Positions 8,735-18,100 of a DNA stretch of 64,000 nt are shown one piece after another (within the stretch, counting starts at the first letter, position 1; each line of letters starts with the position of its first letter). The notes beneath the pieces are model-generated. The model did no database searches. It was not told the origin of the DNA and worked only from the letters and a program-made list of their open reading frames with translations. The translations under genes were made by a program, and so were the position numbers. The stretch covers positions 56,301 through 120,300 of the forward strand of contig QIAU01000134.1 in the NCBI GenBank assembly GCA_003225055.1, written 5' to 3'. This stretch comes from Acidobacteriota bacterium. GTDB taxonomy: Bacteria; Acidobacteriota; Terriglobia; Terriglobales; Acidobacteriaceae.

Positions 8735-9868
8735 TTACGCCCCATAGCTAAAGCTAGGGGCTTCAAGGGCCACGCCAGCTAGCGCAGGCGTTTCGGTCCT
8801 TAGGCGCAGTCCGCGCCTTAAAATCTCCAATGCCGAGGCGTGGTCGCGGATGGTCTCCAAACCGCAAGCCGAACAATGGTGCTTCCTGTCCCACAACTTC
8901 TTTGGCACAGCTCGACCACACGGGCATTGTTGCGATGTGCCACGGGCATTCACTTTCACCAGCCATCGACCAGCGCTTTCAGCCTTGTACGATAGCTTTC
9001 GGATGAAGCCTGACCACGCGGCATCGTGTACGGACTTGGCAAGCGTACCGCCCGCCAAGCCTTGGATGTTCAAATCCTCCACGGCGATGATGCCGTAGTT
9101 ATTCACCAGTTCACGAGACAGCTTGTGTTGGAAATCGTTGCGTTGGTGGAACACATGGCGATGCAGTTTGGCAACTCGGCGGCAGGCACGTTTCCAGCCG
9201 CTCGACCGCTTCGTGCATCGGGAAACGTGGCGCTGCTTGCGCCGAAGTTCTTTCTGGGCGGCGCGGAACCATCGCGGATTGTCTACCATTTCGGCATCGC
9301 TGGTTACCGCGAAGGCTTCCAAGCCAACGTCGATGCCAATGGCATCGTGGTTCTCCGGCAAAGGTTCGCTATCCAGGATCGAGGAAAAGCAGGCGTACCA
9401 CTTGCCGTTTTCATTCTTGAGAGTGAGCGTTTTAACTTCGCCTTGGAGCCAACGATGCAACTTGATTTTAACGTTGCCAATTTTGGACAACGATAGTTGT
9501 CCGCCGTTCACTCCGAATCCGGCCTGCGGATACGTGAACGAGTCATACCAGCCTTGGCCCTTGAAGCGCGGAAATCCCCGGCCGCGCCGAAAGAATGCCT
9601 GGTACGTCTTATCTACACGGTGCAGTACATCTTGCAGCACCTGCGAATAGACATTGCCCAGCGCAGGGTCGGCTGCCTTGCAGGCGGGCAACTGCGCCGA
9701 TTGCATGGAGAAAGATACGCAGGTGCGGCACAACTTCCAAGCCTCGCGCCGCTCTTTGAGAGCATCGTTGTACAACTGACGGCACACTTCCAGCGTCGAA
9801 AACAGGACTTCCCGCTGTTTGCGGTTTGGCCACAGCCGATATTTATACGTTCTTCTGCTTTTCGACAT
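8735..9868 (-). CDS. tnpB: TnpB, RNA-guided RuvC nuclease of IS200/IS605 element
   Basis: 377 residues, full length for a compact TnpB. N-terminal helix-turn-helix-like segment (YKYRLWPNRKQREVL), then the split RuvC site: D180 in GIDVGL, E264 in AVEDLNIQG and D342 in RDHASALEIL. The zinc-finger Cys are C315, C317, C332 and C335 (QCPCG...CSACG). TnpB proteins are known to be reprogrammable nucleases using an omega RNA made from the element's right end. All catalytic residues are present, so the protein is probably active. Its stop lies inside the right-end hairpin region. Confidence 0.92.
   Translation of the reverse strand: MSKSRRTYKYRLWPNRKQREVLFSTLEVCRQLYNDALKERREAWKLCRTCVSFSMQSAQLPACKAADPALGNVYSQVLQDVLHRVDKTYQAFFRRGRGFPRFKGQGWYDSFTYPQAGFGVNGGQLSLSKIGNVKIKLHRWLQGEVKTLTLKNENGKWYACFSSILDSEPLPENHDAIGIDVGLEAFAVTSDAEMVDNPRWFRAAQKELRRKQRHVSRCTKRSSGWKRACRRVAKLHRHVFHQRNDFQHKLSRELVNNYGIIAVEDLNIQGLAGGTLAKSVHDAAWSGFIRKLSYKAESAGRWLVKVNARGTSQQCPCGRAVPKKLWDRKHHCSACGLETIRDHASALEILRRGLRLRTETPALAGVALEAPSFSYGA
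8739..8761 (-). repeat. Right-end hairpin of the IS605-type element
   Basis: Imperfect palindrome: GCCCC (8739-8743), bulged A 8744, TAGCT (8745-8749), a two-base centre, AGCTA (8752-8756), GGGGC (8757-8761). In this family TnpA recognises such subterminal hairpins and the same transcript forms the scaffold end of the TnpB guide RNA. On the minus strand, sequence leftwards from about 8729 would then be the guide portion. Confidence 0.7.
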
Positions 9869-10244
9869 ATGGTTGGATGACCGCTAGCGGTGCCCCCCCG
9901 ACGGTGGACACGAAATAGCTATTCGTCCACAGCGTCGGCAACCGTGATTTCAGGGTGCGAAATTCCTGCCGCAAGCTGTGCGAGGAAACCCCCTTGAGGT
10001 GCTTAACCAACCGATGGATACCAAACTGCGGGTCCACTTCTACCAGCACGTGTACGTGGTCGGGCATGATTTCCAAAGCCATGATTTCGGCACGATATTT
10101 GTTTGCCACTTGCCTAAGCACCTGTTCGCACCGTTTAGCGACTCGTCCGACCAGCACAGCTCGCCGATACTTAGGCGTCCACACGCAATGGTACTTGCTT
10201 GAATAGACCACGTTGTGGTTTGATTTGTAGCCTTCCAGGGCCAT
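9843..10244 (-). CDS. tnpA: TnpA, Y1 HUH single-strand transposase
   Basis: 133 residues, normal length for IS200-type TnpA. It has the HUH metal motif PDHVHVLVEV (H63, H65) and the catalytic tyrosine Y126 in VIQPYVEKQKN. The enzyme excises and inserts single-stranded DNA at the replication fork. It overlaps the start of tnpB, consistent with coupled expression. No frameshift or missing catalytic residue is visible, so the element could be mobile. Confidence 0.93.
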   Translation of the reverse strand: MALEGYKSNHNVVYSSKYHCVWTPKYRRAVLVGRVAKRCEQVLRQVANKYRAEIMALEIMPDHVHVLVEVDPQFGIHRLVKHLKGVSSHSLRQEFRTLKSRLPTLWTNSYFVSTVGGAPLAVIQPYVEKQKNV

Positions 10245-10460
10245 ACTGATGCTTATACCTAATGAAGCAATCTAAGACAAGGCAAAATCACGCCTTATAT
10301 CCTCAGCCCTAAAGGGCGGGGCTTTACGGCGCTTCTCGGTAACTCATAAAGTCTCAACGCCCTTAGCCCGGCGTCTACAGGAAATACTGTATGGACCCGA
10401 ATCACTTTTCCCGCGACTCTCTTGTAGACTGCCGACTGCTCCCGATATTCAAGGCAAAGT

Positions 10461-11582
10461 ATGGCCAACGACGTTGCTCTATTTGATCGCGCTCTCAGGA
10501 ATACACCAGCCCGTTACCTATTGTCTCTGGTCCTCACCGCAGTTGCCTTGCTCCTTCGTTGGCTTCTGAACCCGTTTCTGGCCACCTATGCACCGTTTGT
10601 CACCCTTTATCCAGCCGTAGTTTTTGCCGCCTGGTACTGCGGAATCGGCCCTTCCCTTCTGACTCTCGCCTCGGCAATCGTGGGCGCCAACTACTGGTTC
10701 GTCATTGCTCCCCAATCTCTTGGCTCCATCAATAGAGCCCAGCTGACGGGCACACTCGCCTTCGTACTGGTTGCTGTCTTGGTCATGGTGATGGGGGAAT
10801 CGAATCGCCGACGGAACGAAGCTTACCGCAAGGCGCAAGGCGAACTGGAAGAGCGGGTCCAGCAACGCACGATTGAGCTGGACCAGGCCAATCAGAGCCT
10901 GCGCGAGCTCACGGGACGGCTGCTGCAGTTGCAGGACGACGAGCGTCGCCGGATCGCACGTGAATTGCACGACAGCGTGGGACAAATGCTGGCCGCCCTC
11001 GCCATGAACCTGTCGGCCGTGCATTCCGACATCGAACGGCTGACCAACACCTCCAATGCGGTGAACAGCAGCATGAACATGGTCCAGGAAATGACCAAGG
11101 AGATCCGGACGATCTCTTACTTGCTGCATCCGCCGCTGCTTGACGAGGCCGGCTTGGACTCCGCCTTGCGCTGGTACATTGAAGGCTTTGCCGAACGCAG
11201 CAATATCCAGGTGGAATTGGATTTCCCGGAGGATTTCGGGCGTCTCTCCCGCGAGTTAGAAACGGCGATTTTCCGGACCATCCAGGAATGCCTTACCAAC
11301 ATTCACCGGCATTCAGAGAGCCCAACTGCCAAGATTCGCCTTGCCCGCCACGGCGGCGAGGTTCGTGTCGAAGTTGAGGACGAGGGCAAGGGCATCCCGC
11401 CGGAGAAGCATTATGAGGTCGCTTCCCCTGGGACTCCGGGTGTCGGTATCCGAGGAATGCGGGAAAGGCTTCGACAACTCGGCGGAAGCATGGAGATTCA
11501 CTCCAATGGCAGAGGCACTGTGGTGAAGGCTCGGTTGCCGATCGGAAGTGCGTCTTCTATGTCTGCTGCCGACGCGGCCTGA
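10461..11582 (+). CDS. Membrane sensor histidine kinase (NarL-partner type, DUF4118-like sensor)
   Basis: 373 residues. Three to four transmembrane helices in residues 17-112 resemble the DUF4118/KdpD-like membrane domain; a coiled coil follows (residues 115-160); the HisKA_3 dimerisation domain has the H-box ERRRIARELHDSVGQ with His170; and the HATPase domain contains the N-box-like TIQECLTNIHRHS and G-box EDEGKGIPP and GVGIRGMRERL. These kinases normally phosphorylate LuxR/NarL-type response regulators. No response regulator is adjacent, so it is an orphan here; the degraded LuxR fragment near 49600 is not obviously its partner. Confidence 0.88.
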   Translation: MANDVALFDRALRNTPARYLLSLVLTAVALLLRWLLNPFLATYAPFVTLYPAVVFAAWYCGIGPSLLTLASAIVGANYWFVIAPQSLGSINRAQLTGTLAFVLVAVLVMVMGESNRRRNEAYRKAQGELEERVQQRTIELDQANQSLRELTGRLLQLQDDERRRIARELHDSVGQMLAALAMNLSAVHSDIERLTNTSNAVNSSMNMVQEMTKEIRTISYLLHPPLLDEAGLDSALRWYIEGFAERSNIQVELDFPEDFGRLSRELETAIFRTIQECLTNIHRHSESPTAKIRLARHGGEVRVEVEDEGKGIPPEKHYEVASPGTPGVGIRGMRERLRQLGGSMEIHSNGRGTVVKARLPIGSASSMSAADAA

Positions 11583-11598
11583 GAATTCATTCCTGCTC

Positions 11599-12555
11599 TC
11601 ACGAACTGCCAATCAAGATCCCGGTAATGAACACCAGCGCCCCGCCCAGGATAACCTGCATCGCCGCCGCGAGGGCAGGTGTCTCCATATAGCGGTGGCG
11701 CACCCAGGTAATGGTGCCGAGCTCGGCGAGAACGACAATCACCGCGATCGTCAGGGCCAATCGAAAATTGGGAATAAGGAAGGGCAACGTATGTCCGATT
11801 CCTCCCAGCGTTGTCATGGCGCCTTCGATAAGTCCGCGCGCCCAGGGATGTCCGCGGCCGGTCAGACTGCCGTCGTCCGACAAGGCTTCTGCAAAACCCA
11901 TGCTGATGCCCGCTCCCAGAGAAGCGGCCATGCCGACAAGAAAAGCATCCCAGGTATTTTTCGTGGCCAGCGCCGCGGCAAACACCGGAGCCAGCGTGGA
12001 GACGGAACCATCCATTAGCCCGGCAAGCCCGGGCTGGATGACCTGCAGCACGAATAGCCGCCGCCGCGCTTTCTCTTCATCTTCTCGAACGTCGGCGCGC
12101 AGCTTTTCTTCCGCCAGTTCCTGCGCCCGGTACTCGTGCGAACGCTCTTCCTGCGCCAGATCGTCGAGCAGTTGCCGGATACTGGCGTCTTGCGCCCGGG
12201 AAGCGGCGCGCTCGTAAAAACGACGTGTCTCGACTTCGATGGCGCTGGCCTGCTTGCGCACTTCCTCCAGCCGCAGCGGATGCACCAGCCACACCGCCTT
12301 TCTCTGCACAAAACCTCTCACGTCCTGGCGCCGGATAAGAGGAATGTGCTCACCGAACTTCTGCCGGTAGAGCTCGATCAAGCGTCGCCGGTGGCCGGAC
12401 TCTTCGGCCCGCATCGCGTCCAGCACCGAAGCCGTCGCAGGATAATCCTGGCGCAGGCCTTCGGAAAAGTCGGCGTAAACCCGTTCGTCTTCCTCTTCTA
12501 GCGAAATGGCTAACCCCAAAACCTCCCGCTCCGACAACGTTTCGAAGTTCTTCAT
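11599..12555 (-). CDS. mbfA: Membrane-bound ferritin-like iron exporter (MbfA family)
   Basis: 318 residues with two parts. The N-terminal ferritin/rubrerythrin-like domain (about 1-165) has the di-iron ligands in [32 protein letters not shown] and [10 protein letters not shown]. The C-terminal VIT1/CCC1-like membrane domain (about 172-318) starts with [20 protein letters not shown] and has about five helices. This fusion is characteristic of MbfA (erythrin-vacuolar iron transport family), which exports iron and protects against peroxide. It converges with the histidine kinase gene, with 16 bases between stops. Confidence 0.88.
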   Translation of the reverse strand: MKNFETLSEREVLGLAISLEEEDERVYADFSEGLRQDYPATASVLDAMRAEESGHRRRLIELYRQKFGEHIPLIRRQDVRGFVQRKAVWLVHPLRLEEVRKQASAIEVETRRFYERAASRAQDASIRQLLDDLAQEERSHEYRAQELAEEKLRADVREDEEKARRRLFVLQVIQPGLAGLMDGSVSTLAPVFAAALATKNTWDAFLVGMAASLGAGISMGFAEALSDDGSLTGRGHPWARGLIEGAMTTLGGIGHTLPFLIPNFRLALTIAVIVVLAELGTITWVRHRYMETPALAAAMQVILGGALVFITGILIGSS

Positions 12556-12858
12556 GGGGAGTTAGATTATTTCAGCGAAGCACGGGTTCCAAGTGTTTAT
12601 TGCCGCGAACTGCTGGGGCACCCCGGATCTTGGATCCTGGGCAGCATCAGCTCGCGCAAATGCCTTGCTGCGGCGCAGATTGAGCATGCAGGATAGGGAG
12701 CCTTCGACTCGGGCTGGAGCCCTGGCTCAGAGTTTGTGACTTACTTGGATGGAAGCGATTTTTCCGGCGCGTAAGCGGCTTGTTTTCGGCATCACTCCGT
12801 GCGAGAAAACGAAGAAGCCAGAAACTCTCCCAATGACAATCGGTCGGGAAAGATGAGG
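12556..12858. other. Intergenic region with a palindromic repeat copy
   Basis: No gene is visible on either strand. Bases 12700-12727 match the repeat at 38350-38377 with two mismatches (both begin CCTTCGACTCGGGCTG). The promoter for the mbfA-like gene should lie in its right part's beginning near 12560-12620 reading leftwards, but I see no convincing box. Confidence 0.5.
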
Positions 12859-13878
12859 CTATGCCATTTTGCGGCCCACGGCGGGAGCAATCATGCGGAG
12901 TTCACCCATCAGCTGGGCAAATTGCTGCGGGAATAATGACTGAGCACCATCGGACAAAGCTTTATCCGGGTCGTGGTGGACTTCGATAAGCAAAGCATCT
13001 GCGCCGGCGGCGACCGAAGCACGCGCCATAGGAGCCACCTTGTCGCGACGCCCGGTTCCATGGGACGGATCGGCGGTCATCGGCAGATGAGAAAGCTTCT
13101 TCACAATCGGAATTGCGGAAATATCCATGGTATTGCGGGTGTAGGTCTCAAAGGTGCGAATGCCGCGCTCGCACAGAATCACGTCGTAGTTGCCGCCGGC
13201 CATGATGTACTCGCCCGAAAGCAGCAGCTCTTCCAAGGTGGCGGCAATGCCGCGTTTCAGCAACACGGGCTTCTTCACCTTTCCTAGCTCGCGCAACAAA
13301 TTGAAATTCTGCATATTGCGCGCACCCACCTGGAGAATGTCTACGTAAGGCAGCATCATTTCGATCTGCGAGATTTCCATGACCTCGCTGATGACTAGCA
13401 TGCCAAACTTGTCGCCGGCCTCCCGCAGCAGCTTCAGCCCTTCCAGTCCGAGGCCCTGGAAGGAATAAGGAGAACTACGCGGCTTGAAAGCCCCGCCGCG
13501 CAGCACGCGTGCGCCCGCCTGAGCAATCTGCTGGGCCACCGTGAAGAGCTGTTCCCGCGACTCCACCGAGCACGGCCCCGCCATCACCACGACTTCGGCA
13601 TTCCCGATGGCTAGCCCATTGGCGAACTTCACCACCGTACCTTCAGGACGAAAAGTTCTCCCCACCAGCTTATAAGGTGCGCTGATGCGGTGCACTTCCT
13701 GCACCCCAGGAAGCACCTCCAGGTTGCGGGTGTCGAAATCAATACGCGCGCCTACGGCGGCGAGGATGCTCTGCCGCACGCCGGTGGTGCGGTGCACGGA
13801 GAAGCCCATCCGAACCAGATGCTCAATGATCTGCTGGATCTGCTCTTCGGTTGCGGTTTCTTGCATTGCGACAATCAT
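12859..13878 (-). CDS. aroF: 3-deoxy-7-phosphoheptulonate synthase (DAHP synthase, type I-beta)
   Basis: From ATG 13878 the product is 339 residues: an N-terminal ACT/ferredoxin-like regulatory domain (IVAMQETATEEQIQQIIEHL) and the TIM barrel with VMAGPCSVESREQ, RGGAFKPRSSPYSFQGLG, KRGIAATLEELL, and DPSHGTGRRDKV. It condenses PEP and erythrose-4-phosphate at the entry to the shikimate pathway. Length and domain order match the Thermotoga-type enzyme. An upstream in-frame ATG at 13932 would add 18 residues encoded by repeat DNA, so it is rejected. It is the last gene of the trp-aro operon. Confidence 0.9.
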   Translation of the reverse strand: MIVAMQETATEEQIQQIIEHLVRMGFSVHRTTGVRQSILAAVGARIDFDTRNLEVLPGVQEVHRISAPYKLVGRTFRPEGTVVKFANGLAIGNAEVVVMAGPCSVESREQLFTVAQQIAQAGARVLRGGAFKPRSSPYSFQGLGLEGLKLLREAGDKFGMLVISEVMEISQIEMMLPYVDILQVGARNMQNFNLLRELGKVKKPVLLKRGIAATLEELLLSGEYIMAGGNYDVILCERGIRTFETYTRNTMDISAIPIVKKLSHLPMTADPSHGTGRRDKVAPMARASVAAGADALLIEVHHDPDKALSDGAQSLFPQQFAQLMGELRMIAPAVGRKMA

Positions 13879-13888
13879 GGCTTGGTCG

Positions 13889-13971
13889 TCAGTCGTTGGC
13901 CCTTGGTCGTTGGCTTTCCCCGGCTGGTTCAACCCTGGGCGGCGATCAACGACCGATGACCGATGACTTTT
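13889..13971. repeat. Low-complexity CGTTGG/GACCGA intergenic repeat
   Basis: Contains CAGTCGTTGGCCCTTGGTCG and, further on, the near-complement GACCGATGACCGATGAC. Related copies occur at 14312-14340 and 14418-14443, each in a gap of the same operon. The opposed halves could form a hairpin in the transcript. Confidence 0.6.
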
Positions 13972-14310
13972 TCAGTCGTTTACGTCCGAATCCAACTCCG
14001 TTCCCCCCGGGTCTGGCGGCGTCGCTTCCGCTGCGAGCGACTCGGGAGCGATCTCCTCCTGCTGAATCTGACGCATGATGTCCATGATGCGCTCGTAGAT
14101 CCGCAATAAGTCGCGATCAGGCAGAGGCCCGGGGTTGACTTTCCGCACCTGATCGAATACTGTCTGCTCCCGGTCCGGCTCGTAAATCGGCATCGCCAGG
14201 CCGCGTTTCAGCTTACCAATCTCGTGGGCGGCCCGCGCCCGATCGCTGATCAAGTGAACCAGCTTGCGATCGATCTCGTCGATTTTCTTACGCCAGTCTG
14301 CGATGTCCAT
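13972..14310 (-). CDS. aroQ: Chorismate mutase, AroQ type
   Basis: 112 residues. The first 90 form the all-helical AroQ fold: WRKKIDEIDRKLVHLISDRARAAHEIGKLK, then YEPDREQTVFDQVR and IYERIMDIMRQIQ. It converts chorismate to prephenate, the branch towards Phe and Tyr. The acidic C-terminal tail is extra. There is no prephenate dehydratase or dehydrogenase domain, so it is a stand-alone mutase. It lies between trpA and the DAHP synthase gene, so one transcript would carry entry and branch-point enzymes of aromatic synthesis. Confidence 0.88.
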   Translation of the reverse strand: MDIADWRKKIDEIDRKLVHLISDRARAAHEIGKLKRGLAMPIYEPDREQTVFDQVRKVNPGPLPDRDLLRIYERIMDIMRQIQQEEIAPESLAAEATPPDPGGTELDSDVND

Positions 14311-14311
14311 G

Positions 14312-14443
14312 TTTCAGTCGTTGGTCGTTGGTCGCTGGCTTCAAATAATCTCTGCCTCGTGGCGATTCGGGAAAAAGCATCGCCAATGTGGCTGCCCCGT
14401 CAGCTGCGGGCAGAAAGAACCGATGACCGACGACCGATGACCA
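14312..14443. repeat. Second and third copies of the CGTTGG/GACCGA repeat
   Basis: The first part (14312-14337) reads TCAGTCGTTGGTCGTTGGTC; the second part (14418-14443) reads GAACCGATGACCGACGACCG, roughly complementary. The second part overlaps the 3' end of trpA and encodes its last dozen residues. Confidence 0.6.
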
Positions 14444-15191
14444 GTAGCTCTCTTATGAATTGTGCCACAGACTCGGGTTCTTTCCCTGGATTTCGTTCAA
14501 TCGTGTGCACAAGGGCGCTGCCCACGACAGCCCCGTCGGCGAACTCGCCGACCGCGGCAAACTGCTCCGGGGTTGAAATGCCAAAACCGACCGCGACCGG
14601 CAGCTTGCTGAATTTACGCAGTCTCGAAACCAGGGTCCGTGCATCGTCGCGAAGCTGCTGTTGTGCTCCGGTTACGCCTGTGCGCGAGACAGCGTATAGG
14701 AAGCCGCTGCACACCTTGGCGATCTGTCGCAAACGCTGATCGGTGCTCGTGGGTGCGGCCAGAAACACGGTCGCCAGGCGCCGCATGCGCATCTCCCGCA
14801 GGTACTCGTCAGCCTCCTCGACCGGCAAGTCGGTGACCAAGGCGCCGTCTACTCCAGCCTCTTCGGCCTGATTACAGAAACGCGTCAGCCCCATCCGCAA
14901 AATCGGATTCAAATAAGAAAAGATGATGAGCCCGACCTGCGAGCGACGCCGAATCTCTCGCGCCAGGGTGAGAACCTGTTCCAGTGTTGTCCCGGCCCGC
15001 AAGGCCCGCTCGCTGGCTCGCTGAATCACTGGACCATCGGCCAGCGGATCGCTAAATGGAACTCCGAGCTCGATAACGCCCGCCCCGGCTTCAACCGCCG
15101 CCAGCACGATCTCGCGCGTGGTGGCAAGGTCCGGGTCGCCGCACGTGACGTACGCGACGAGGGTTGGCCGTGATTGGAAGCAAAGTGGCAT
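14400..15191 (-). CDS. trpA: Tryptophan synthase alpha chain
   Basis: 263 residues with the catalytic Glu in VIELGVPFSDPLADGP, the catalytic Asp in ALVTDLPVEEADEYL, and the phosphate-binding segments SRTGVTGAQ and VGFGISTPEQ and VVGSALV. It cleaves indole-3-glycerol phosphate to indole and glyceraldehyde-3-phosphate in complex with TrpB. The C-terminus (IGRRSSVLSARS) is encoded by the intergenic repeat and is unlike the family, implying the stop has been shifted by repeat insertion. Confidence 0.92.
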   Translation of the reverse strand: MPLCFQSRPTLVAYVTCGDPDLATTREIVLAAVEAGAGVIELGVPFSDPLADGPVIQRASERALRAGTTLEQVLTLAREIRRRSQVGLIIFSYLNPILRMGLTRFCNQAEEAGVDGALVTDLPVEEADEYLREMRMRRLATVFLAAPTSTDQRLRQIAKVCSGFLYAVSRTGVTGAQQQLRDDARTLVSRLRKFSKLPVAVGFGISTPEQFAAVGEFADGAVVGSALVHTIERNPGKEPESVAQFIRELLVIGRRSSVLSARS

Positions 15192-15256
15192 GGTGAGATT
15201 GTCGAATTTTCGATTGTCGATTTAAAGGTGCGCCGCGTTCCAACCAACCACAAAAA

Positions 15257-16555
15257 TCAGCAATTCTTCAGGTTTTCTCTCAGGATTCCCATATCTTTAT
15301 CGCCGCGCCCGGACACGTTCACAATCACGATTTCAGACTTCTTCATTTGCGGGGCGCGTTTTACGCAGTCGGCCACGGCGTGGGCCGATTCGAGCGCCGG
15401 AATGATTCCTTCGGTTTGTGCCAGCAGAGTGCAAGCTGCCAGCGCCTCCCGGTCGGAGGCGGCGACGTACTGGGCGCGGCTGGTGTCCTTCAGCCAGGCG
15501 TGTTCCGGCCCAATCGAAGGATAGTCGAGCCCGGCAGAAACGGAGTGAGTCGTCGCAATCTGCCCGGCATCATCCTGCAACACATAGGAATAAGTTCCGT
15601 GCAGAACGCCCGGCTTTCCGCCGTGAAAGCGGGCCGCGTGCTCGCCCAGCCGTTCGCCTCGACCACCGGCCTCCACCCCGACCAGCTGCACCTTCTTGTC
15701 TTTGAGGAAATGGTGGAAGATTCCGATCGAATTCGAGCCGCCACCCACACAGGCGATAATCGCCGTCGGCAACTTCCCTTCCGCTTTCAAAATCTGAGCC
15801 CGCGCCTCCCGCCCGATCACCGCGTGAAAATCACGCACCATGGTCGGATAGGGATGCGCCCCCAGCACGCTTCCCAAAAGGTAGTGCGTGGTTCGCACGT
15901 TGGTGACCCAGTCGCGCATGGCCTCGTTGATGGCATCCTTCAAGGTACGCGAACCCGAGTCCACGCCGCGAACTTCCGCTCCAAGCAGCCGCATGCGGAA
16001 CACATTGAGTTCCTGACGCCGCATGTCTTCCGTGCCCATGTACACGACGCACTCGAAACCAAAAAGCGCGCACACCGTGGCCGTCGCCACGCCGTGTTGG
16101 CCGGCGCCGGTCTCGGCGATGACACGGTGCTTTCCCATGCGCTCGACCAGCAGCGCCTGTCCCAGGCAGTTGTTGATCTTGTGTGCGCCAGTGTGCAGCA
16201 GGTCTTCGCGTTTGAGATAGACCTTGGCGCCACCCAGCTTCTCGGTCAGCCGCCTGGCAAGAAACAGCGGCGTCGGACGTCCCGCGTAATTGCGGAAGAG
16301 GTCTTCTAATTGCTGCTTGAACTCGGGGTCGCGCTTCGCTTTGCCGTACTCGCGCTCCAGTTCCTCGAGAGCAGCCATCAGCGTTTCGGGAACATAGCGT
16401 CCGCCATAAACACCAAAACGCCCCGGGGTCTGTGCCTTATGACTCTTCCCTGTCATCGTCATCCTGAGGGAGCCCTCTCGTTCATGCGATGAACGGGAAC
16501 GCGAGTCGCGGGACTCGCTGCTCCTTCCGGCGGGATCGACCTTTGCGGTTGCCAT
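15257..16555 (-). CDS. trpB: Tryptophan synthase beta chain
   Basis: 432 residues from ATG 16555. The PLP lysine is in [16 protein letters not shown], and [12 protein letters not shown] binds the cofactor phosphate. The enzyme condenses indole with serine. The first about 33 residues are Ser/Arg-rich and encoded by a palindromic repeat (16458-16510); the family core starts at [15 protein letters not shown]. Internal ATGs at 16462 and 16456, the latter with AGGA upstream, would give a normal N-terminus and may be the real start. The 16555 ATG starts 2 bases after the trpF stop. Confidence 0.93.
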   Translation of the reverse strand: MATAKVDPAGRSSESRDSRSRSSHEREGSLRMTMTGKSHKAQTPGRFGVYGGRYVPETLMAALEELEREYGKAKRDPEFKQQLEDLFRNYAGRPTPLFLARRLTEKLGGAKVYLKREDLLHTGAHKINNCLGQALLVERMGKHRVIAETGAGQHGVATATVCALFGFECVVYMGTEDMRRQELNVFRMRLLGAEVRGVDSGSRTLKDAINEAMRDWVTNVRTTHYLLGSVLGAHPYPTMVRDFHAVIGREARAQILKAEGKLPTAIIACVGGGSNSIGIFHHFLKDKKVQLVGVEAGGRGERLGEHAARFHGGKPGVLHGTYSYVLQDDAGQIATTHSVSAGLDYPSIGPEHAWLKDTSRAQYVAASDREALAACTLLAQTEGIIPALESAHAVADCVKRAPQMKKSEIVIVNVSGRGDKDMGILRENLKNC

Positions 16556-16557
16556 GG

Positions 16558-17262
16558 TTAGCGGTTCTGCTCCGCTTGGCGGACTGACTTCACGAATGCA
16601 TGCACTTTTTCAGGATCCTTCTTGCCCGGTTCGCGCTCCACGCCGGACGAAACATCAACGCCCCAGGGATCGAGGATGCGAATCGCTTCCCTCACATTTG
16701 CGGGGGTTAGGCCGCCAGCGATCACGACGTTTGTCTGTTCAGCAATCGCCGAAACGGTTTCCGCCACACTTGCCCAATCGAATGTTTTGCCTGTGCCCCC
16801 CGGGTGTTGCGGCGTGCTGGAGTCGAGAAAGACAGCGCGAATGCCCTTTAACCGCTGACCGGATGAACTCCATTGCGCCGTACCATCGACGAACCCGGCC
16901 GCCGGTAAGACGAGATAGACATTTACTTCGCCGAACGCGTGCCCACTTCCGGTTGCGACCCGTTTTTGCGGAACACTGGCGGCAGCTTCTCCCGACGGGA
17001 TTGTCGGAAACGTTATGCACAGCTGTATGGCTGTCAATCCGACTTGTCTAACTATTTCGCCTGTCTCCGGCCCCGGGTTCACGAACACCCCAACTCTTTC
17101 TATATTGGCAGGCAGGGAACCGATAATTTTCCGTGCTGCATCTATCCCAACCTTCCGCGGGCTCTTCTCATAAAACACGAACCCCACCGCGTTGGCGCCA
17201 GCCTCCACTGCGACCTGTGCGTCTTCAAGGCTCGTTATTCCGCAAATTTTGACCCAGGTCAC
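16558..17262 (-). CDS. trpF: Phosphoribosylanthranilate isomerase
   Basis: About 234 residues from GTG 17262, whose GTGA overlaps the stop of trpC. The N-terminus [13 protein letters not shown] and the C-terminal [14 protein letters not shown] with [17 protein letters not shown] are diagnostic; the Cys of KICG is the general base and the Asp in VFLDSSTP the general acid. The middle (about residues 85-150) is divergent and longer than in enteric TrpF and lacks the usual QLHGDE segment, as I recall for other acidobacterial homologues. It carries out the Amadori rearrangement in tryptophan synthesis. Confidence 0.9.
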   Translation of the reverse strand: MTWVKICGITSLEDAQVAVEAGANAVGFVFYEKSPRKVGIDAARKIIGSLPANIERVGVFVNPGPETGEIVRQVGLTAIQLCITFPTIPSGEAAASVPQKRVATGSGHAFGEVNVYLVLPAAGFVDGTAQWSSSGQRLKGIRAVFLDSSTPQHPGGTGKTFDWASVAETVSAIAEQTNVVIAGGLTPANVREAIRILDPWGVDVSSGVEREPGKKDPEKVHAFVKSVRQAEQNR

Positions 17263-18086
17263 AAAGCGTCTCTCGACGTACCAGGCACCGGGCACCGCGT
17301 ACCGGGTACTTCGTTCAGCAAGGTGCGCAGCGCGTTTCCAGGAGAGGGCGCCTTCATTAGCGACTCGCCGATCAAGAAGGCCCGGTACCCCTCGGCTCGA
17401 AGCCGGGCAATGTCGCTTCCCGACTCAATTCCGCTCTCCGCCACCGCCAGCACATTTTTCGGAATCACCTTCCCCATACGCAACGTGGTGTTCAGATCTA
17501 CCTTAAACGTCCGCAAGTCGCGGCTGTTGACACCGGCCAAGTCGCATCCCGCATCCAGGGCACGTTTCAACTCAGCCTGGTCATGGACTTCGCAGAGAAC
17601 ATCCAGTCCGGATTCCCGGCTGCGCTTTGCCAGCGAATTCAGTTCGCTTGGCGACAACGCCGCCACAATCAGCAGCACGGCATCGGCACGGTTGGCAAGC
17701 GCTTCCACCAGTTGCAATTCGTCAACAATGAAATCCTTGCGCAAACAGGGCAGACGAGTCGCTTCCGAAGCCACCCTCAGATGTACAAGCGATCCCTGGA
17801 AGAACTCTTCGTCCGTTAGAACCGAGAGCGCCGCTGCTCCCCCTTCAGCCAACTCCACCGCCAACTGCCGCGGTTCAAAATCTGCACGAATCACTCCGCG
17901 GGACGGCGAAGCCTTCTTCAACTCCGCAATGACTGCGACACCGCCTTGCGCAGCCTTTTCCAGGGCACGCCGAAACCCGCGCGGCGTGTGCTCCCGGGCC
18001 CGCTTCTCCAGTTCGCGCGCGTTCGTCCAAGCCGAAGATACACGCCGGCGCGTGGCAGCAACGATCTGGTCCAAACTGGCGGCCAT
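17259..18086 (-). CDS. trpC: Indole-3-glycerol phosphate synthase
   Basis: 275 residues, first gene of the minus-strand trp-aro operon. Motifs: VIAELKKASPSRGVI (catalytic Glu and Lys), LRKDFIVDELQLVEA, GVNSRDLRTF and AVAESGIESGSD. It closes the indole ring. The last dozen residues (PGTRCPVPGTSRD) are encoded by a GGTACC/GGGCACC-rich repeat and are not part of the family fold. Its stop overlaps the trpF GTG start. Confidence 0.93.
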   Translation of the reverse strand: MAASLDQIVAATRRRVSSAWTNARELEKRAREHTPRGFRRALEKAAQGGVAVIAELKKASPSRGVIRADFEPRQLAVELAEGGAAALSVLTDEEFFQGSLVHLRVASEATRLPCLRKDFIVDELQLVEALANRADAVLLIVAALSPSELNSLAKRSRESGLDVLCEVHDQAELKRALDAGCDLAGVNSRDLRTFKVDLNTTLRMGKVIPKNVLAVAESGIESGSDIARLRAEGYRAFLIGESLMKAPSPGNALRTLLNEVPGTRCPVPGTSRDAL

Positions 18087-18100
18087 AGCGGATTCCCACG

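Larger units (their letters stand above)
8730..10338 (-). mobile_element. IS200/IS605-type insertion sequence with intact tnpA and tnpB
   Basis: A complete-looking element transcribed leftwards: tnpA then tnpB, overlapping by 26 bases. There are no terminal inverted repeats, as expected. Subterminal hairpins are present at both ends: at the right end 8739-8761, and at the left end around 10305-10330 (CCCTAAAGGG within CAGCCCTAAAGGGCGGGGCT). On the minus strand the left boundary is preceded by TTAC (10339-10342) and the right end finishes in GTCAC (8730-8734), similar to cleavage sites in this family; these boundaries are inferred. Insertion is in the intergenic space between the M16 peptidase and a histidine kinase, without breaking either. 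Confidence 0.85.
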
